DNA of 9,736 nucleotides from Prevotellaceae bacterium (GTDB lineage Bacteria; Bacteroidota; Bacteroidia; Bacteroidales; UBA932), in contig JAIRLF010000398.1 in NCBI GenBank assembly GCA_031259655.1, positions 1 to 9,736 of the forward strand, in the 5' to 3' direction. How positions within the stretch are numbered: the first letter of the stretch is position 1; each line of letters opens with the position of its first letter. A program made the translations under genes and the position numbers. Below, in pieces: positions 5,215 through 9,736 of the stretch. The notes beneath the pieces are model-generated. The model ran no database searches. It was given only the letters and a program-made list of their open reading frames with translations, and had not been told where the DNA came from.

Positions 5215-7860
5215 TCAGTAAGGTCGTTGCGGTCTCGTGAAAAACTCCAAAGTATTGTATATATTCATGAAATTCAACAACCATTTTTTGCGTCCTGTTT
5301 GCAATTTAACAGAGTGTTCGAAAGGCGCGTAGAAAGTCAATAATCTTTGACTGTCTTCGTTTGTCAGTTCCTGATTTGCGTATTTCACTTTAAGATATGT
5401 AGCGGTAAAAGCCAGGAATCTTGTTCCGAAATTTTTATCAACCACATGTTCGGCAAACTGGAGCGGCGTCAGTTCTTTTCTGAAGAAACCCATCTGGTAC
5501 ATCAAAAATACAGTTGCCCGGTATGGATAATATGCGTCTTTTTTCGGGTCTGTCATACGTCTCGCCCTGCGGGAATATGCCGAAAAGATAAGGTATGGAA
5601 TAGACAGAGCGACTGTCGACACAATGAGAATAATAGCCGCAAAAATCGCAAGCGCAATCCACAGGATGCTAATCTTTTTATCTTCTACATCTGCCACAGC
5701 CTCGTCGCTCGGTTCCGGCTCTTCTTTTTTATGTTCTACTCTAAACTCGTCGATTTGGACGGGTGAGGGCAATTTTTTCAATACGACGTTCAGCGAGGGG
5801 ATTTTCGGCGCGATAACGTCGTCCATGTGTGTGAACGATATGGCTAATCCTCTGTCGCCTTTTTGGAGCGCGCCAAGTTTGATTCTCGCCGAATCTTTTA
5901 ATATGGATGTCAAAGCGGCGTCCAAGGTTACCTTATACGGTTCGTTCAAGGTATATTCTACATCGAAATAGACCAGTTTGTCCATATTAAATTGAATCAA
6001 TTTCCGGATAGAATCGACATGCAGGACTTCTCCTGTGGCGGCAAACCATGCCTTTTGCGGGTCGAGCGGCGGAGTTCCGTCGGTACCCGGAGCTTCCGAC
6101 TGTTCGGAATCGCCGAAGGTGGTATCGAAATCGAGCCATCCGTATTCGGGGAAAAACACTTGTACCCATGCGTGCGCCTGTTTGTTGTATACCCAGTACC
6201 AGCCTTTGTTATTGCTGCTGCGGTCGACAATAGCGTATCCCGTAGCGATTCGCGCGGGTATTCCGCAGGCGCGCAACAGCAGAAACGCGCTTCCGGCGTA
6301 GTATGTGCAATTGCCGATGTGGTCGTTTAGAAGGAAATTGAGTATTCGTGTTCCCGGCGGGACGGTTGTCGCCACATCCGAATAGCGGTATATTGCGTTC
6401 CCAGCCTCGTCGGTTTTCATGAAATAGTTTCTTACGGCAAGGATTTTATCTATCGGGGTTTTGGCTTGCGCCTCTTCGATAATGTTTTGAGCGAGGCGTT
6501 TGAGCGTATCGTATGCAGGATTGGCGGGGTATCGTGTATAATAATTGATGAAAGCGGTATCGACTTTGTTGAAATTCTTCACCGCCCGTAACAGCGAGAA
6601 CCGTTGTTCCTGAAAATTAGAGACGGACAAATCGTCTTCCGTATTGTTGTACACAAAATATGCGCTGTTCAATTCGCTGACCCACATTTTGGCGCGATAT
6701 GCGGATGTGTACCGGGTGTACATGTCGTTTTTGACGGCAATGGGCTGACAATAAAAGGCTGTCGAAGGCGCGGTAAATTCGCTCGGCGAAGTTTGTACCT
6801 TGTATACTTCGGCTTCGACGATTTTCCGGCGCGTTTGCGACATCCCGTTTTCGATTACCGAGGCGTCTGTTTCTGTGAAATACAGAGGTATATCCATGGG
6901 ATTGGGCGAAAACAGGTCGTTGTAGGGCATCAATGTGTCGGGTTCGAACGTTTCGGTATAATCGTCGAACGCGGTCAGATATTCCGAAACAAAATACAGC
7001 GGATTCGGAATGTCGCTGTCGGGGAAAAAATTGTCGATATATGCGACGAACAGTGTGATGTCTTCGCTTTGTCCCGCCATGTTGCGGTTCAGATTGTCGT
7101 TGACTTGCATCGTTTTTTTCATCCGTATGGAACTGTCGGGAAGCATTTCGTAGAGGCTGTTTTTGTTATCGTCTTCGATTGCTTCTTCGACCCATTTCAC
7201 TTCCATGGTCTTGACTTCGCGCCATAAAATGCCGAGCGTGACGGACAGTACCAGCGCCATGGCAAAGGAGTATAACAAAAGACCGACGAAGGGTTTTGTC
7301 CACGAACGCAATTCGTTCTCGTCGGTGTTGCGCAACAGTTCGTTCATGAAAACGATATAGAATGCGTATACAAGCACCGGCACGAAGGTTTTCAGAATGT
7401 AACCGATATGTGTCTCGCCCGATATTGCCGTAACGATGACCCCTGCCGATAACAGTATTGTCGAAAATATGGCGGGGAAATATTTGGAGCGCGAAAATCC
7501 CCATCCGCATATCCATCCCGAAAGGAATAAGGGTATGAATAACAGGAAATCTACCGACAAAAAAAACGAATCAAATTCCCCGAACGCAAAATTATCGAGC
7601 ACGAAACTGATTATGGCAAATATCAACGCTAAGAGCCCGAACGAGGACAAAAATCTGAACCTGAACGAATAGAATATGAGACCCGATAATATACCGCATG
7701 CGAACTGCACTGTCTCCGACAAATGTTTAAGATGAGTGAACAGCGGAAAATGGGTCGAGGTGATGTAGACCAGTACATAAACGACAAAAATTGTCGGAAT
7801 GCTCAAAAACAATATTTCTCTAAACAACTGTTTCAATGATATACGATTCATCTTGCCCAT
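5215..7860 (-). CDS. TgpA-like membrane-anchored transglutaminase-domain protein
   Basis: A large integral membrane protein of 881 residues from the chosen ATG. About seven membrane segments fill residues 15-212. A long extracytoplasmic part follows (about 215-725), with no recognised domain in its first 230 residues. A papain-like transglutaminase core then shows the triad Cys518 (GNCTYYAG), His563 (AHAWVQVFFPEYGW) and Asp579 (DFDTT). One more membrane segment (about 730-758) leads to a cytoplasmic tail resembling the DUF4129 region of TgpA proteins (FFRKELTPLQFAEHV). The complete triad suggests an active amidase, protease or crosslinking enzyme acting on the periplasmic side; the substrate is unknown. 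An ATG 18 codons upstream (7914) is open, but it lies inside the promoter's -33 box, so translation should begin at 7860 or at the in-frame ATG at 7851. First gene of a probable operon with pfkA and lptG. In other bacteria TgpA relatives often sit beside MoxR ATPase and DUF58 genes; none is present here. Confidence 0.85.
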   Translation of the reverse strand: MGKMNRISLKQLFREILFLSIPTIFVVYVLVYITSTHFPLFTHLKHLSETVQFACGILSGLIFYSFRFRFLSSFGLLALIFAIISFVLDNFAFGEFDSFFLSVDFLLFIPLFLSGWICGWGFSRSKYFPAIFSTILLSAGVIVTAISGETHIGYILKTFVPVLVYAFYIVFMNELLRNTDENELRSWTKPFVGLLLYSFAMALVLSVTLGILWREVKTMEVKWVEEAIEDDNKNSLYEMLPDSSIRMKKTMQVNDNLNRNMAGQSEDITLFVAYIDNFFPDSDIPNPLYFVSEYLTAFDDYTETFEPDTLMPYNDLFSPNPMDIPLYFTETDASVIENGMSQTRRKIVEAEVYKVQTSPSEFTAPSTAFYCQPIAVKNDMYTRYTSAYRAKMWVSELNSAYFVYNNTEDDLSVSNFQEQRFSLLRAVKNFNKVDTAFINYYTRYPANPAYDTLKRLAQNIIEEAQAKTPIDKILAVRNYFMKTDEAGNAIYRYSDVATTVPPGTRILNFLLNDHIGNCTYYAGSAFLLLRACGIPARIATGYAIVDRSSNNKGWYWVYNKQAHAWVQVFFPEYGWLDFDTTFGDSEQSEAPGTDGTPPLDPQKAWFAATGEVLHVDSIRKLIQFNMDKLVYFDVEYTLNEPYKVTLDAALTSILKDSARIKLGALQKGDRGLAISFTHMDDVIAPKIPSLNVVLKKLPSPVQIDEFRVEHKKEEPEPSDEAVADVEDKKISILWIALAIFAAIILIVSTVALSIPYLIFSAYSRRARRMTDPKKDAYYPYRATVFLMYQMGFFRKELTPLQFAEHVVDKNFGTRFLAFTATYLKVKYANQELTNEDSQRLLTFYAPFEHSVKLQTGRKKWLLNFMNIYNTLEFFTRPQRPY

Positions 7861-7884
7861 GCGTTCATACGAATTTACAACGTG

Positions 7885-7915
7885 CAAAAGTAGATATTTA
7901 AATGTAATTACCAAA
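7885..7915 (-). promoter_or_regulatory. Bacteroidota-type housekeeping promoter for the transglutaminase-pfkA-lptG unit
   Basis: On the minus strand TTTG (7912-7915) is followed by exactly 19 nt and then TACTTTTG (7885-7892). This fits the known Bacteroides consensus (TTG/TTTG, 19-21 nt, TAnnTTTG). Transcription would start a few bases further on, around 7877-7880, giving a leader of about 20 nt before the ATG at 7860. It separates this unit from bioD upstream. Confidence 0.72.
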
Positions 7916-7973
7916 TTTAAAATCAGACACTCGCTTCATGCTGTTGAAATACAAGATTTTTGTAATTTGGTAA
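7908..7973. repeat. 10-bp inverted repeat spanning the promoter's -33 region
   Basis: The sequence ttaccaaatt (7908-7917) is matched by its exact reverse complement aatttggtaa (7964-7973), with 46 bp between. The left arm contains the -33 box. It could be a pair of protein-binding half-sites, or a stem in the RNA downstream of bioD. The AT content makes a chance match possible. Confidence 0.35.
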
Positions 7974-7994
7974 CAGGAAATGGCGACGGCGATT

Positions 7995-8636
7995 TTATAC
8001 CGGTATATATCCACATTCGTACATTTGCACATCCGAAAAGCGCTTCTTCAGATAGTTTTGCAGATACTGTTTTGTATCGCGGCAAATAGAATCGTCTTCG
8101 ACAATGAATTTGTTGTAGACCATTCCGATAACTTCGATGCCGGCATAGCGGCACATTTCGAGCGTCAACAAAGTGTGGTTGATACTGCCAAGTCGCGGGG
8201 TTGTGACCACAATCACAGGAAGCCGATGGTCGCCGATATAGTCGAGAGTTGTGTAATCCATTGTGATGGGCGTCATTATCCCGCCGGCGCCTTCGATAAG
8301 CGTCACATCGTATTTTTGTTGCAGGGCAGAAGTAGCGTTTTCGATTTTGCTCAAGTCGATGCGGACATTATCTATCTGTGCAGCAAGATGCGGCGAGGCG
8401 GGATACGATAATACGACCGGACATGTAAGCCCCTCGACGTCTTCGGGTAAAAGCCCTGTTCCCATGATTTTGCGGTGAAGCTCGATGTCTTCCGAGATGC
8501 CGGTGTTGCCGGTCTGGATAAATTTCTGCGTAATGACGCTGTAGCCTTTAGCGGCATATTCGTTTGCAATGTAACCCGTTGCATAACTCTTTCCTGTGTT
8601 GGTATCTATTCCTGTTACAAATATCGCTTTTCCCAT
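7995..8636 (-). CDS. bioD: Dethiobiotin synthetase
   Basis: ATP-dependent closure of 7,8-diaminopelargonic acid with CO2 to dethiobiotin, the penultimate step of biotin synthesis, in the cytoplasm. The protein has 213 residues, normal for BioD. The P-loop is GIDTNTGKS (9-17). Lys38 in TQKFIQTG stands where the family has its KPV-x-x-G lysine, and EGAGG (115-119) is the second conserved loop. NKF near 175 fits the base-recognition region. The ATG at 8636 is chosen because the sequence MGKAIFVTG begins the first strand; 29 further open codons upstream only overlap bioC. The start lies inside the end of bioC (22-bp overlap), so translation is probably coupled. A box TATATTTG at 8654-8661 resembles a -7 element 17 nt before the start but has no matching -33 box. 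Confidence 0.94.
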   Translation of the reverse strand: MGKAIFVTGIDTNTGKSYATGYIANEYAAKGYSVITQKFIQTGNTGISEDIELHRKIMGTGLLPEDVEGLTCPVVLSYPASPHLAAQIDNVRIDLSKIENATSALQQKYDVTLIEGAGGIMTPITMDYTTLDYIGDHRLPVIVVTTPRLGSINHTLLTLEMCRYAGIEVIGMVYNKFIVEDDSICRDTKQYLQNYLKKRFSDVQMYECGYIPV

Positions 8637-9388
8637 TGTTTTTTCTTTAAAACCAAATATATCGGATTGTATGTTAATATCACTTTTGTCCCGTCCGAAA
8701 ACATTTTGTCGTAACTTTTGCAAAACGACCTCAATCCCGATTGTGTCCGCACAATTCCCGAACAGTTTGCATTGACGCCGGTGCGCCGAAAATGCGAAAG
8801 GATTTCGGTCGACGAATCGAACGCGACGGGTATTTCTTCTTCGTACAGATGCAGAACCTCGAAACCGGACGAAAAAATCTCTCTCAAAAGTTCCGACGAA
8901 GAATACTCGAGTCCTGTTCCCGTCAGCCTGCGTATCTCTTTCAGATTGTTTTTCCCGAATGTAGACAAAAACATGTAGCCTTCGGACGAAAGACTGTTAT
9001 GCGCTCTCTGTGCGAAAGCGGAAAGCGCGTCAAACCACTGTAGCGTCGACGACGACACGAGCAGGTCTATTCCGCAAGGGAAATCGACCGCCTGCGCATC
9101 TCCGCCGATGAACGTAAAATTGTCCGCCGTAAACAGCGAGGATATCAAGGCTTCGACTTTTTCGTTGACGTCGTTAAGGTAATAGTGGGCTCCGTCGAAC
9201 AGCGGCAGGATATTCCTTGTCAATAAGCCCGTACCGCAACCGATTTCGAGGATTGTACGGGGTATGCGGGGATACAATGCGGATATCAAAGCTGCAAGTT
9301 TGACGGCGATTTCTTTCTGGGCATAAGCGCTATCGTCGTATGTATATGTGCTTTTGCCGAATTTATATCTTATTAATGCGCTATTCAT
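8615..9388 (-). CDS. bioC: Malonyl-ACP O-methyltransferase
   Basis: SAM-dependent methyltransferase that caps malonyl-ACP as a methyl ester so that fatty-acid synthesis can build the pimeloyl chain for biotin. The protein has 257 residues, close to the family norm of about 250. It begins MNSALIRYKFGKSTYTYDDSA, the usual BioC opening with an F-x-x-x-x-x-x-Y pattern. The SAM-binding motif is LEIGCGTG (47-54), followed by NDVN (72-75), LVSSSTLQW (110-118) and HFRRTGVNA (199-207), the last being typical of BioC. An ATG 15 codons upstream (9433) is in frame, but the residues it adds do not resemble BioC, so 9388 is preferred. No Shine-Dalgarno sequence is present. It overlaps bioD. The esterase that removes the methyl group (BioH, BioG or similar) and bioF, bioA and bioB are not in the window. 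A transposase-like gene lies upstream instead. Confidence 0.88.
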   Translation of the reverse strand: MNSALIRYKFGKSTYTYDDSAYAQKEIAVKLAALISALYPRIPRTILEIGCGTGLLTRNILPLFDGAHYYLNDVNEKVEALISSLFTADNFTFIGGDAQAVDFPCGIDLLVSSSTLQWFDALSAFAQRAHNSLSSEGYMFLSTFGKNNLKEIRRLTGTGLEYSSSELLREIFSSGFEVLHLYEEEIPVAFDSSTEILSHFRRTGVNANCSGIVRTQSGLRSFCKSYDKMFSDGTKVILTYNPIYLVLKKKQWEKRYL

Positions 9389-9472
9389 TTTTAATAAAAA
9401 TTGTTTGGACGATTGCCGGAACTTTTCGGGCAACCGCCGGAATGAAGAATAATGATGTCAATTCTTGTTCTG

Positions 9473-9736
9473 TCAAGCCAATCCCTGTTCCCCAAGAATT
9501 TTATTTATTTCTTCCGTAGTTTTACCAATAAATTTAGCTATTTCTGTGGCAGAAAATCCTGCTTGTCTCAAATTTATAGTACTTATGATACTGCGTTCCA
9601 AATCGCCTTTTTCCCTGCCTTCTTCTTTAGCGGCACTCATGCCGCTAATATAATCATAAATAGCCATTTCACGCATACGATAAAAGTGTAATATGCTTTC
9701 ATCCCGACAAATGCTCAATGGTTTATCTCCCATTCT
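9473..9736 (-). CDS. C-terminal part of a PDDEXK/Rpn-family nuclease (putative transposase), partial
   Basis: The frame is open from the window edge to a TGA at 9473-9475, giving 88 residues. It contains a charged helical segment (MREMAIYDYISGMSAAKEEG, then REKGDLERS) followed by a short helix-turn-helix-like end (LRQAGFSATEIAKFIGKTTEEINKIL). This is the usual C-terminal pattern of the many Bacteroidota proteins annotated as PD-(D/E)XK nuclease family transposase or Rpn family recombination-promoting nuclease. The catalytic N-terminal domain lies beyond the edge, so activity cannot be judged. The ATG at 9733 is preceded by an open codon and is probably internal. It ends 84 nt before bioC on the same strand, so readthrough into bioC is possible. 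Confidence 0.65.
   Translation of the reverse strand, partial: RMGDKPLSICRDESILHFYRMREMAIYDYISGMSAAKEEGREKGDLERSIISTINLRQAGFSATEIAKFIGKTTEEINKILGEQGLA

Noticed and set aside
7861..7914. N-terminal extension of the transglutaminase protein from an ATG at 7914
   Set aside because: These codons coincide with the promoter -33 and -7 boxes and encode no membrane segment needed by the family.
8637..8723. 29-residue extension of BioD
   Set aside because: It lies wholly within bioC, and BioD proteins begin at the strand just before the P-loop, as with the ATG at 8636.
9389..9433. 15-residue extension of BioC
   Set aside because: The ATG at 9388 gives the typical BioC opening; the extra residues add nothing recognisable.
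1..9736. tRNA, rRNA or riboswitch genes
   Set aside because: I saw no cloverleaf with a TTCGA arm, no ribosomal RNA stretch and no known riboswitch core; intergenic gaps other than 142-714 are too short for most of these.

Overview
The window looks like a chromosomal segment of a Bacteroidota bacterium, probably order Bacteroidales. Several signals point that way. Almost no gene has a Shine-Dalgarno sequence. One promoter matches the Bacteroides-type consensus (TTTG, 19 nt, TAnnTTTG). The biotin enzymes, the periplasmic GH3 glycosidase, the TgpA-like transglutaminase and the PDDEXK/Rpn-type protein tail all resemble Bacteroidales versions. This placement is inference from sequence style; no search was run. 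Base content is moderate, with AT-rich intergenic stretches.

Layout. All recognisable genes except the first fragment lie on the minus strand, so transcription runs from right to left. At the right edge is the C-terminal end of a PDDEXK/Rpn-type nuclease (putative transposase) protein. Next come bioC and bioD, which overlap by 22 bp and act at opposite ends of biotin synthesis: BioC primes pimeloyl-ACP formation and BioD makes dethiobiotin. A 134-nt gap holds a near-perfect Bacteroidota promoter. This drives a probable operon of three genes: a large membrane-anchored transglutaminase-like protein, pfkA (6-phosphofructokinase, 41-nt gap) and an LptF/LptG-type lipopolysaccharide export permease (18-nt gap, TTG start with a Shine-Dalgarno-like sequence). 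After 115 nt of AT-rich repetitive spacer comes a secreted GH3 beta-glycosidase.

The left 714 nt hold the tail of an unrecognised plus-strand reading frame (1-141), convergent with the GH3 gene, followed by about 570 nt without a credible gene. That spacer is structurally rich: a 10-bp-stem hairpin, a GT-rich stretch ending in nine G, two copies of a 22-bp perfect palindrome, and a 12-bp degenerate tandem array. It is the least explained part of the window.

Overall, the genes are mostly housekeeping: envelope biogenesis, glycolysis, biotin synthesis and glycan hydrolysis. I see no CRISPR array, phage module, toxin-antitoxin pair, tRNA or rRNA, and no convincing new multi-gene system. The best leads are the palindrome/minisatellite spacer, the gene company of the transglutaminase-pfkA-lptG unit, and the isolated bioCD pair next to a transposase-like gene.
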